64,000 nt of DNA from Bacteroidota bacterium (GTDB taxonomy: Bacteria; Bacteroidota; Bacteroidia; AKYH767-A; 2013-40CM-41-45). The notes below the pieces were generated by a model. That model was not told the DNA's origin and made no database searches. It worked only from the letters and a program-made list of their open reading frames with translations. The stretch is from contig JADKKE010000002.1 in NCBI GenBank assembly GCA_016720655.1, positions 1-64,000 on the forward strand, read 5' to 3'. The translations under genes were made by a program, and so were the position numbers. Below, piece after piece: positions 38,081-45,973 of the stretch (the stretch's first letter is position 1; every line of letters starts with the position of its first letter).

Positions 38081-39142
38081 TTATTGGATATTTACTTTTA
38101 CCGGCATTTGTGGTCGCATTTGCATAATTCCGGTGATCAGAACTGTATCTCCTGCATTCAATCCATCCACGATCTGAACAGTAGTGTCATTTCTCAAACC
38201 CAATTTCACTTTTACAGCACTTGCATTTCCGTCTTTCGCGATGAAAACTTTATGTCCCTTCAATTCCGGAATCAAACTTTGTGAAGGAATCATCAGGGCA
38301 TTTTCCATTTTAGCAAGAGGTACTATTATTTTTGCAAACGCTCCCGGTAACAGCTCATTCTTTGGATTTGCACACCAAGCGCGAAGCGTGAGTGATCGTG
38401 TTGCAAGATCAATCTTGGGTTCGTAGGCATACACTTTCCCTTTGAATGAACCTTTGGCAGATTCTACAGTAAATTGAATTTCATCATTCTTTCCAAGCAA
38501 TGAAAAATATTTTTCGGGAATTGAGAATTCCAGTTTCATTGGATCTACTTGTTGCAAAGTTGCAATTCGCGTATTGGCTGGCAAATAGGAGCCTTCGCCA
38601 ATACTTCGCAATCCAATGATTCCTGAAAATGGTGCACGAATTTCTGTTTTCCCGATCTGAACCTGAAGTAGATCGACATCTGCTTTAATTCTGTTCAATG
38701 CATTTAGTGCAAGATCGTATTCCTGCTGACTGATTCCACTGATGTCCAGCAAATCTTTTTGCCGCCCTGCATTTTTATCAGCAAGATCCTTGTCGGCCTG
38801 CAATTTCTTTAGTTGAGCTTGCAAATCATCATCATCAATTTTCACCAACAACTCACCTTTCTTTACAAAGGTGCCTTCCTGAAACCCAAGATGTGTAAGA
38901 CGTCCGCCAATTTCATTCCTGATTTCAACTTCATTATTTGCCATCAATGTACCGGAAGCATAAATCTGATCACTTACTGTCTGTGGACTAACAATGATTC
39001 CTGAAACTTGTAAGGGAGCTCCGGATTTGGAATTTCCTGCAACATTCTTTTGACGCGAATTTCCTGAAGAACATTTATTGACATAAATGACAACAGCAAT
39101 AAGAAGTAAGGCGAGTAGAATTAGAATGCGACCTGGTTTCAT
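38081..39142 (-). CDS. RND efflux periplasmic adaptor subunit
   Basis: The 353-residue membrane-fusion protein starts with a single N-terminal membrane anchor (ILILLALLLIAVVIYV). It has the barrel-sandwich half-motif (GRLTHLGFQEGTFVKKGELL), a short alpha-helical hairpin (about 108-165), the second half IRAPFSGIIGLRSIGEGSYL-like stretch (EIRAPFSGIIGLRSIGEG), and a beta-barrel and membrane-proximal domain. It links the RND permease to TolC across the periplasm. First gene of the operon, 61 bp before the permease; unlike its partners it is intact. Confidence 0.93.
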   Translation of the reverse strand: MKPGRILILLALLLIAVVIYVNKCSSGNSRQKNVAGNSKSGAPLQVSGIIVSPQTVSDQIYASGTLMANNEVEIRNEIGGRLTHLGFQEGTFVKKGELLVKIDDDDLQAQLKKLQADKDLADKNAGRQKDLLDISGISQQEYDLALNALNRIKADVDLLQVQIGKTEIRAPFSGIIGLRSIGEGSYLPANTRIATLQQVDPMKLEFSIPEKYFSLLGKNDEIQFTVESAKGSFKGKVYAYEPKIDLATRSLTLRAWCANPKNELLPGAFAKIIVPLAKMENALMIPSQSLIPELKGHKVFIAKDGNASAVKVKLGLRNDTTVQIVDGLNAGDTVLITGIMQMRPQMPVKVNIQ

Positions 39143-39322
39143 ACTTCGAATAAAGGTAAAGGAAAAGCCTCTGAACCCTCAGAATTTTATTGTTGCAAAT
39201 TTACGAAAAAGGAAAGACTGGAGATAAAAATATTTCATTCCAGTGAATGTTAATTAATACAAAAATGATCTCGAAATTGTTTCTCACTGCCAATTAAACC
39301 AATACGGATTAATCGTTTAGAA

Positions 39323-40405
39323 TTATTTCCATTCCGCGAGGAAGAGATTTGTATCATGCGATCCTCCATTGTTCCGATTGCTTGAAAAAACCAGCCTTTT
39401 CCCATCTCTGGAAAACACCGGAAAAGCATCAAATATTGGATCAAAAGAAATCTGTTCAAGATGTGTTCCATCGAGATCACACATCCACAAATTAAAATGA
39501 TAGCCTTTCGAAACATGGTTACTCGAAAAGATAACGCGCTTGCCATCAGGACTGAAGTACGGCGCCCAATTTGCACCACCAAGCTTAGTAACTTGCTTCA
39601 ATCCGGTTCCATCTACATTACAAATCATGATCTCCATATTGGTTGGCATCACCAATCCCTGAGATAACAATGTTTTGTAAGTACTGATTTCATCCTCCGA
39701 TTTTGGACGACTGGCACGAAACACCAATTGCTTTCCATCCTGAGAAAAGAATGCTCCTCCGTCGTAACCCAATTCATTGGTGATTTGTCGTACATCACTG
39801 CCATCAATATTCATTGTGTACAAATCGATGTCACCATTTCGCGTGGATGTGAATACGATTTTATCTCCTGTCGGACTTACCGTTGCTTCTGCATCGTAAC
39901 CGGGAGTTTCAGTAAGTTGACGAACAATATTTCCCTTCAAGTCAGCAACAAAAATGTCAAAGGAATCATACAGCGCCCATACATATTTATGATCTGCACG
40001 AGGAGCAGGTTTTGGAGGGCATTCCGTCGAGCCTATATGTGTGGATGCATACAGTACCGTAGAATCTCCGGGAAGGAAGTACGCACAAGTTGTTCTTCCT
40101 TTACCGGTGCTGACGCGTGCAGGTGCAAAATTGCTGAGTTCTGAAAAATAAATCTGATCACAGGAGACATTCCATGCCGGATTTGTAGCCTGGAACACAA
40201 TTTTGGAATTGTCGAAACTGAAATACGCTTCTGCATTATCGCCTCCAAAAGTTAGTTGACGTACACTCTTAAAATGTTTCTCAGATTGGAAGTGAACTGT
40301 AGTATCCGGTGGGGCTGATGCTTTAGAATGAGGATCTTGCGTTAGACCGTTTTGTCCAAAGATCAGAACGAAAGCAATAGTAGATACTGTCAATATCCTT
40401 CCCAT
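39323..40405 (-). CDS. Secreted TolB-like PD40 beta-propeller protein
   Basis: From the ATG at 40405 the protein starts with a signal peptide (GRILTVSTIAFVLIFGQNG). About six PD40 blades follow, each ending in SPDGKRVIFSS-like text (SPTGDKIVFTSTRNGDIDLY, SQDGKQLVFRASRP, SPDGKRVIFSSNHVSKGYHF, SRDGKRLVFSSNRNNGG). A cysteine pair occurs in TECPPKPAPRADH. Such propellers usually bind proteins or glycans; no catalytic domain is attached. Two ATGs further upstream (40411, 40441) are in frame but would precede the signal peptide. Confidence 0.85.
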   Translation of the reverse strand: MGRILTVSTIAFVLIFGQNGLTQDPHSKASAPPDTTVHFQSEKHFKSVRQLTFGGDNAEAYFSFDNSKIVFQATNPAWNVSCDQIYFSELSNFAPARVSTGKGRTTCAYFLPGDSTVLYASTHIGSTECPPKPAPRADHKYVWALYDSFDIFVADLKGNIVRQLTETPGYDAEATVSPTGDKIVFTSTRNGDIDLYTMNIDGSDVRQITNELGYDGGAFFSQDGKQLVFRASRPKSEDEISTYKTLLSQGLVMPTNMEIMICNVDGTGLKQVTKLGGANWAPYFSPDGKRVIFSSNHVSKGYHFNLWMCDLDGTHLEQISFDPIFDAFPVFSRDGKRLVFSSNRNNGGSHDTNLFLAEWK

Positions 40406-40552
40406 ATTCATATTTTTTGCGAAGCTAAGAAATCCACCCAATTGCTACTGTCATACTCTTGCAAGATTTTAAGAAAGATGTCTGACTATAGAATACTGAC
40501 AATCAGCCATTCAGCTCAAACAAAGCAGATTAGTTAACAATCGTTAATCCTG

Positions 40553-40581
40553 TTGAGAAACAGAGCATTTCATTAGCTTTG
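40553..40581 (+). promoter_or_regulatory. Bacteroidota-type promoter of the M13 peptidase gene
   Basis: A TTG at 40553-40555 and the -7 box TAGCTTTG at 40574-40581 (perfect TAnnTTTG) are separated by 18 bp. Transcription would begin near 40588, giving a leader of about 50 bases before the ATG at 40640. Confidence 0.65.
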
Positions 40582-40639
40582 TCTCCCGAAAAATTCCTAC
40601 CAATAGAATTTCTTAATTGATCAAACAAAAAATCTACAA

Positions 40640-42688
40640 ATGAAAAAATTGGCATTACTACCAGTTGCAGTCCTTCTCATCTGGTCTTGCTCCTCGAAGA
40701 AAAGTGAAAATCAGACAAATGTCACACAGGATGATTTTCTCTGGCAATGGATTGATACAACTGTTCAACCGGGAACTGATTTTTTTAAATACGCCACAGG
40801 AAACTGGATGAAACAAAATCCGATTCCTGAAAGCGAAAGAAGATGGGGCATTGCTAATCTCGTGAGGGATGATAACTATTCGAAATTACGTCAACTAAGC
40901 GATGAAGCTGCTGCAGATAAATCCGCAGCCAAAGGATCCAATGCACAAAAGATCGGTGATTTCTGGGCAACCGGAATGGATTCAGCAAGTATCGAAGCAC
41001 AGGGCATTGCTCCCTTGCAAGAGAACCTGGATAAAATCAATGCATTGAAAACAATCCAGGATGTTGTGAATTTAATTGCTGATTTTCAAATAAATGTTGG
41101 TTCGCCACTTTATTCTCCTGCGATTTTCCAGGATGAAATGAATAGCGAACGCTATGCTTTGCATTTTTATCAGGGTGGTATCGGATTGCCTGACCGCGAT
41201 TATTATTTCAATACAGACAGCAGAACTACCAATATCCGAAATGAATACATTCAGCATGTTACCAAAATGTTTTTACTCCTTGGTGAAGACGGCGTTACAG
41301 CCAACCGGAGTGCTGCGGCTGTCATGAAGCTGGAAACAGATCTTGCAAAATCTTCACGGAAACTTGAAGCTCTTCGCGATCCCTACGGTAATTACAATAA
41401 AATGTCTGTTGCAGATTTTACAAAATTGACTCCATCAATTCCCTGGAAGGACCTTTTCGAAAGAATGAATCTGAAAAATATCGATACTGTTATTATTGGT
41501 CAACCGGAATTTTATGCCCAGGTTGAAAAGAGTCTCAAGTCAGTATCCATTCAGGACTGGAAAACTTACCTCCGTTGGAATCTGGTAAATAGTTTTGCTG
41601 ATCAACTGAGTTCCGCTTTTGTGAAGCAGAATTTTAATTTTTATGGAACTGTTCTTTCCGGAGTTAAAGCTCAACGTCCTCGCTGGAAACGTGTTCTTGA
41701 TGAGCAGGAAGGATTTTTGGGGGATGCTCTTGGACAATTGTATGTAGCGAAATATGTTCCGGAAAGTATGCGTGAACGATACAAAATTCTGGTGAAAAGT
41801 ATGCTGGACACCTATGAAGAGCGGATTAAAGGTCTTGCCTGGATGGGTGATAGTACAAAACAAAAAGCCCTCAACAAACTTTCCAAAATTAACAGCAAGG
41901 TTTGCTTTCCGGATAAATGGAAAGATTATTCCAAACTCGAAATTTCCAGATCTTCATTTGTGCAAAATGTGATGAATTGCAGAGCATGGTCTTATGCTTA
42001 CGAAGTGGAGAAATTATACAAGCCTGTGGATCGCACGGAATGGGAAATGACACCTCAAACTTACAATGCCTATTACAACCCTTCGAATAATGAAATCGTT
42101 TTGCCTGCAGCACAGTTTCTGATCCCGGGACTTCCGGATTCTTTGGCTGATGATGCAATCATTTACGGGTATGCTGCCGCATCAACAATCGGACATGAAC
42201 TCACGCATGGATTCGATGATCAGGGACGCCAATTTGATGCAAAAGGAAATCTGGAAAACTGGTGGACTGCAGAGGACTCGATTAAGTTCATGAAACAGGC
42301 AAATATCCTTGTCAAACAATTTAGCGATTATGTCGTGTTGGATAGTTTGCATGTAAATGGAGATGCATCCCTCGGTGAAAATATTGCGGATCTTGGTGGT
42401 GTGGTCATTGGATTGGAAGCATTCAAGAAAACTGATCAATACAAAAAAGGGGAGAAGACCGATGGACTTACCCCTGTACAAAGGTATTTTCTCGGATATA
42501 CTCTCGGATGGCTCGGCCATTCCCGTGAAGCATCGCTGGCTATGCAAGTGATGACAGATGTACATGCACCGAATTTCCTGCGCGTAAATGGTCCTTTCAG
42601 TAATTTACCGGAATTCTACGAGGCATTCGGAATTAAAGAAGGCGATCCAATGTGGCGTCCGGATAGTCTGAGAGTGAAAATCTGGTAG
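40640..42688 (+). CDS. M13-family (neprilysin-like) zinc metallopeptidase, lipoprotein
   Basis: The 682-residue protein has a lipoprotein signal (LLPVAVLLIWSCSSKK). The N-terminal M13 domain starts with QPGTDFFKYATGNWM; the catalytic domain has the zinc motif HELTHGFDDQGRQFD (HExxH) and the downstream ENIADLGGVVIGLEA (third zinc ligand Glu). The segment NEIVLPAAQFLIPG and the terminal FYEAFGIKEGDPMWRP are diagnostic for the family. It degrades peptides at the cell envelope. The gene is monocistronic, with its own promoter and terminator. Confidence 0.95.
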   Translation: MKKLALLPVAVLLIWSCSSKKSENQTNVTQDDFLWQWIDTTVQPGTDFFKYATGNWMKQNPIPESERRWGIANLVRDDNYSKLRQLSDEAAADKSAAKGSNAQKIGDFWATGMDSASIEAQGIAPLQENLDKINALKTIQDVVNLIADFQINVGSPLYSPAIFQDEMNSERYALHFYQGGIGLPDRDYYFNTDSRTTNIRNEYIQHVTKMFLLLGEDGVTANRSAAAVMKLETDLAKSSRKLEALRDPYGNYNKMSVADFTKLTPSIPWKDLFERMNLKNIDTVIIGQPEFYAQVEKSLKSVSIQDWKTYLRWNLVNSFADQLSSAFVKQNFNFYGTVLSGVKAQRPRWKRVLDEQEGFLGDALGQLYVAKYVPESMRERYKILVKSMLDTYEERIKGLAWMGDSTKQKALNKLSKINSKVCFPDKWKDYSKLEISRSSFVQNVMNCRAWSYAYEVEKLYKPVDRTEWEMTPQTYNAYYNPSNNEIVLPAAQFLIPGLPDSLADDAIIYGYAAASTIGHELTHGFDDQGRQFDAKGNLENWWTAEDSIKFMKQANILVKQFSDYVVLDSLHVNGDASLGENIADLGGVVIGLEAFKKTDQYKKGEKTDGLTPVQRYFLGYTLGWLGHSREASLAMQVMTDVHAPNFLRVNGPFSNLPEFYEAFGIKEGDPMWRPDSLRVKIW

Positions 42689-42710
42689 GAATATATTACA
42701 CTGAATTTAC

Positions 42711-42750
42711 AACAGGGTTGAGAGCAAAGCTTTCAACCCTGTTTGTTTTC
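42711..42750 (+). terminator. Rho-independent terminator of the M13 peptidase gene
   Basis: AACAGGGTTGA (from 42711) pairs with TCAACCCTGTT (to 42743), with an inner AG/CT extension and CAAA loop, followed by TGTTTTC. It begins 23 bp after the stop codon. Confidence 0.8.
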
Positions 42751-42757
42751 AGGGACG

Positions 42758-43291
42758 CTAGAGTCGATTTAGAAAATCCGATTTCCGCATTGAATATATT
42801 TGCGTATCATCTACCTCATGATTTTTATAAATATTCTGAACGAGTATGGCTTCTTTTGTAAACCCTGCTTTTTCCAATGCTCTTGCTGAAGCTTTATTTT
42901 TTCCGAAGACTTCAGCATAAATTCTGGTGAGTTTCGTCGTTTCAAAAATGTACTCACACATTGTTTCCAAAACACTCGGGATTATTCCTTGACCCCAGTA
43001 AGGTTCCGCAAGCCAGTACCCAATTTCAGCATTGTATCTGTAAATATTTTCTTTCGGAAAAAAGCCGATACTGCCTACAGCTTCTTCATTTATTTCAATA
43101 GCAAATATGGTGACAGGATCTGAACTTGAAACAGTATTGATCAACAGCTGAGCATCTTCGAGCGTGTAGGTAGAAGGGAATCCATCGCGCAAATGCATTT
43201 CAATTTTTTCATTATTTGCATATCGGGCAAGCGCCTCAGCATCTGATTCCCGCCAGTTTCGAATTGTACACTTTTCATTTTTAAGAAACAT
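42758..43291 (-). CDS. GNAT family N-acetyltransferase (RimJ/RimL type)
   Basis: The 177-residue protein matches the acetyltransferase-3 subgroup: LKNEKCTIRNWRESDAEALA at the start, AVGSIGFFPKENIYRYNAEI, and the acetyl-CoA-binding stretch GYWLAEPYWGQGIIPSVLET near residues 91-110. The C-terminal NKASARALEKAGFTKEAIL is typical. Such enzymes acetylate ribosomal proteins or small amines; the target is unknown. Convergent with the M13 gene. Confidence 0.92.
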   Translation of the reverse strand: MFLKNEKCTIRNWRESDAEALARYANNEKIEMHLRDGFPSTYTLEDAQLLINTVSSSDPVTIFAIEINEEAVGSIGFFPKENIYRYNAEIGYWLAEPYWGQGIIPSVLETMCEYIFETTKLTRIYAEVFGKNKASARALEKAGFTKEAILVQNIYKNHEVDDTQIYSMRKSDFLNRL

Positions 43292-43452
43292 ATCGCAATT
43301 TGAAAATTATAAAGAAAAGAACAAGAGAAAAATACGATTTCTCATTTTTATTTATGACAAAAATACGGCCTTTAATTGAGCAAGATCATAGTTCAAATGC
43401 AGTGTTCAAAATACCTTCGGGTAATTCTTCAAGAAATTTAAACTAACCCATT

Positions 43453-44016
43453 ATGAAAAAACAGCTTCTCCAAGTCTTGACTATAGCAGGATTCATCTCA
43501 CTTTTTGGTGCTTGTCAAAATGCCCCTGAAGGTGAAAATGCTCAAAGTCCGGCAGAATCGACAGAACAAGCACCTGCCAGTGGTGGTCAATCAGCGATTT
43601 CCGACGATGTTTCTCAACCGAATGTTGTGAAAGTAGCGATCGGATCAAAGGATCATACGACACTCGTAAAAGCTGTTCAGGCTGCGGAATTGGTTGATGC
43701 CTTATCCAACAACGGCCCATTCACCGTATTTGCTCCAACCAATGCAGCCTTTGATGCATTGCCTCCGGGAACCGTAGAAACACTCTTGAAACCTGAAAAC
43801 AAAGACAAATTGCAAAATGTTCTTTACAATCATGTTTTGGTTGGTGTTTTTAAAGCAGAGAGTTTACAGGATGGGCAAACTATAACAATGTTTGGAGGGG
43901 CTAAAGTGAAAGTGTCCTTAAAAGATGGAAAAGTATATCTCGGAAATTCGGCAATACTTGCATCTGTACCTGCTTCCAATGGATTGGTGCACGTAGTGGA
44001 TGCAGTTCTACAATAA
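43453..44016 (+). CDS. Fasciclin (FAS1) domain lipoprotein
   Basis: The 187-residue protein has a lipoprotein signal (LTIAGFISLFGACQ), a Ser/Glu/Ala/Gly-rich linker of about 30 residues and one FAS1 domain (about 60-187) with both conserved boxes: GPFTVFAPTNAAFDALPPGT (H1) and GLVHVVDAVL (H2). FAS1 domains mediate adhesion or carbohydrate and ligand binding; the protein is anchored in the envelope. It is followed by a strong terminator and stands alone. Confidence 0.92.
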   Translation: MKKQLLQVLTIAGFISLFGACQNAPEGENAQSPAESTEQAPASGGQSAISDDVSQPNVVKVAIGSKDHTTLVKAVQAAELVDALSNNGPFTVFAPTNAAFDALPPGTVETLLKPENKDKLQNVLYNHVLVGVFKAESLQDGQTITMFGGAKVKVSLKDGKVYLGNSAILASVPASNGLVHVVDAVLQ

Positions 44017-44041
44017 AATAGTTTTAGGGAGCAAATAATGA

Positions 44042-44068
44042 GTTCCTGTCCGTGGACAGGAACTTTTT
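44042..44068 (+). terminator. Strong rho-independent terminator after the fasciclin gene
   Basis: GTTCCTGTCC, loop GT, GGACAGGAAC forms a perfect 10-bp stem (44042-44063) followed by TTTTT. Confidence 0.9.
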
Positions 44069-44086
44069 ATTTGATGCTATTTGAAA

Positions 44087-44773
44087 TCAATATCCTATAA
44101 TTTTCAGATTAAAATCTGTAGCCTCATCCGATAAAGCACCCTTTGTGCTGCGGGAAAGCAAAACACGATACGATCCACCACGAATGATTATTCCTTCCCA
44201 GGAACGCAAGCTGGTTGATGTGATTTCTTTCTCACCATCGAAAAACCGAAAGGTGATGCCCGGCTCATCAGTCACAAGTTCAATTTTAATTTCCTTTGTT
44301 GCGGGTAAATTGAATGTATACTCTTTCTCTATTCCGGGAGCCAGCGTTCCCATAAACCCTGACAATACTGTGCCTTCTGTGTTTTTCCCAAAAGGAACTT
44401 TCCGAAAAACACTTGTCCCGGAATTACCGCTCAGAACCATTCTTTCAATTAGAAGTGTGTCGATGTGCAGCTCGATTTTTTCAGGCTTTGAATTGATGGA
44501 TGCATATGTCAAAAGAATTGAATCCATTCCGGCCAATTCCCAATTGCCATTCACTTCACTTGCAACAATGTGAAAGGTGCCATCATTCATAAAATAATAA
44601 CCTGCATTATTCAGATTATTGTCAATATCCAGGCTCCACAGACCATAAATAAAGTCAAGAGCCGGATTCTTTGCTTCTGTGACCGGGACTGTCAATTTCT
44701 GTTCAGATGTTTTAGGCTGATCACAAGAAAAAAATATCATTGAACTTAGTACAATTGATAAAATTGAACGCAT
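44087..44773 (-). CDS. Hypothetical lipoprotein
   Basis: The 228-residue protein has a lipobox signal (ILSIVLSSMIFFSCDQ) and a predominantly beta-strand body. The N-terminal half (FIYGLWSLDIDNNLNNAGYY, then FHIVASEVNGNWELAGMD) looks like a small lipocalin-type barrel ('W.l....f...G.f') as in many Bacteroidota lipoproteins; the C-terminal half, with GIEKEYTFNLPATKEIKIEL, resembles a pre-peptidase-like beta-sandwich. Both assignments are tentative. No enzyme motif is seen. It is downstream of tsaD (60 bp) on the same strand. Confidence 0.65.
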   Translation of the reverse strand: MRSILSIVLSSMIFFSCDQPKTSEQKLTVPVTEAKNPALDFIYGLWSLDIDNNLNNAGYYFMNDGTFHIVASEVNGNWELAGMDSILLTYASINSKPEKIELHIDTLLIERMVLSGNSGTSVFRKVPFGKNTEGTVLSGFMGTLAPGIEKEYTFNLPATKEIKIELVTDEPGITFRFFDGEKEITSTSLRSWEGIIIRGGSYRVLLSRSTKGALSDEATDFNLKIIGY

Positions 44774-44833
44774 ACGATTTCTGTATTTGTGAATTGTTAT
44801 TCTACTTTATATTGCAACGAAATTTCTGCAAAT

Positions 44834-45865
44834 TTAAAATGGCATTCGGGTAAGAGGAGAAATTCCCTGATTCGAAAATTCTTTATTCAAAAACTTATGG
44901 TAACCAGCCATTGCAATCATCGCTGCATTGTCAGTGCAATAACTGAAAGGAGGGATGAATACCTTCCAATTCAATTTCTCTTCTTGCAAAAGAAGTTCTT
45001 TTCTCAAGCCTTTATTTGCACTTACTCCTCCTGCAATAGCAATTTGTTTAATTCCTGTTTCGGTAGAAGCACGCTTAAGTTTTTCAATAAGAATCTGAAC
45101 AATGGTGTGTTGAATTCCTGCTGCAATATCTTTTTTATTGTTCTCAATAAAATCCGGTTCACTTTTCACATGATCACGAATAAAATAAAGAAACGCGGTC
45201 TTTAATCCACTAAAACTAAAGTTCAGGCCAGGAACCTGTGGATGGGGAAATGCGAATCTCTTCGGATCTCCTTCACCTGCAAGTTGATCAATAAGCGGTC
45301 CACCGGGATAGGGTAGTCCCATAATTTTAGCAGCTTTATCAAAAGCTTCACCGGCAGCATCATCTTGCGTTTCCCCAAGAATTTTCATGTCGAGGAAATT
45401 CTTTACTAGCAGGATTTGTGTATGACCACCGGAAACTGTCAGACATAGAAATGGGAATGTCGGGACCGGTTTTTCGGAACCGGCGGCTTGAATAAAGTGG
45501 GCGAGAACATGGCCTTGCATATGATTCACATCAATCAATGGAATGTCCATCCCAAGGGCGAAAGATTTTGCAAATGAAACACCTACGAGTAATGCCCCCA
45601 TCAAACCCGGTCCTCGGGTAAAAGCAACCGCATTCAGTTGCTTTTTGGTTATATTTGCCTGTCGGAGAGCTTCCTGTACAACCGGAATGATCTTTTGCTG
45701 ATGGGCCCGGGAAGCAAGTTCAGGGACAACACCACCGTAATATTTGTGTACAAGTGTTTGATTTGCAACAACATTTGAAAGTTCAATGTCGTTCATAAGT
45801 ACAGCAGCTGAGGTCTCGTCACAAGACGATTCTATGCCAAGAATATACACTGGGGTTGATTTCAC
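44834..45865 (-). CDS. tsaD: tRNA N6-threonylcarbamoyltransferase TsaD
   Basis: TsaD transfers the threonylcarbamoyl group onto A37 of ANN-decoding tRNAs. The 343-residue protein shows ILGIESSCDETSAAV, TRGPGLMGALLVGVSFAKS, the metal-binding HMQGHVLAH motif and SGGHTQILLV, with the ASKHA-fold GGVSANKGLRKELL near residues 268-281. The start is a GTG at 45863-45865; no closer ATG precedes the conserved start. The gene is divergent from tamB. MtaB, which modifies the product further, is encoded at 20.8 kb. Confidence 0.96.
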   Translation of the reverse strand: MKSTPVYILGIESSCDETSAAVLMNDIELSNVVANQTLVHKYYGGVVPELASRAHQQKIIPVVQEALRQANITKKQLNAVAFTRGPGLMGALLVGVSFAKSFALGMDIPLIDVNHMQGHVLAHFIQAAGSEKPVPTFPFLCLTVSGGHTQILLVKNFLDMKILGETQDDAAGEAFDKAAKIMGLPYPGGPLIDQLAGEGDPKRFAFPHPQVPGLNFSFSGLKTAFLYFIRDHVKSEPDFIENNKKDIAAGIQHTIVQILIEKLKRASTETGIKQIAIAGGVSANKGLRKELLLQEEKLNWKVFIPPFSYCTDNAAMIAMAGYHKFLNKEFSNQGISPLTRMPF

Positions 45866-45973
45866 GGTACGAATGTTGCAGAAATAGGAATCTTTTCAAT
45901 CTTCAAAAATATCAAAAAAGCCGGTCGCATCTTATTATGGATTTTTGGAATAATACTTTTATTCCTCGGCGGC

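Noticed and set aside
39250..39582. 110-codon minus-strand frame
   Set aside because: It overlaps the intact PD40 gene in another frame and lacks coding character.
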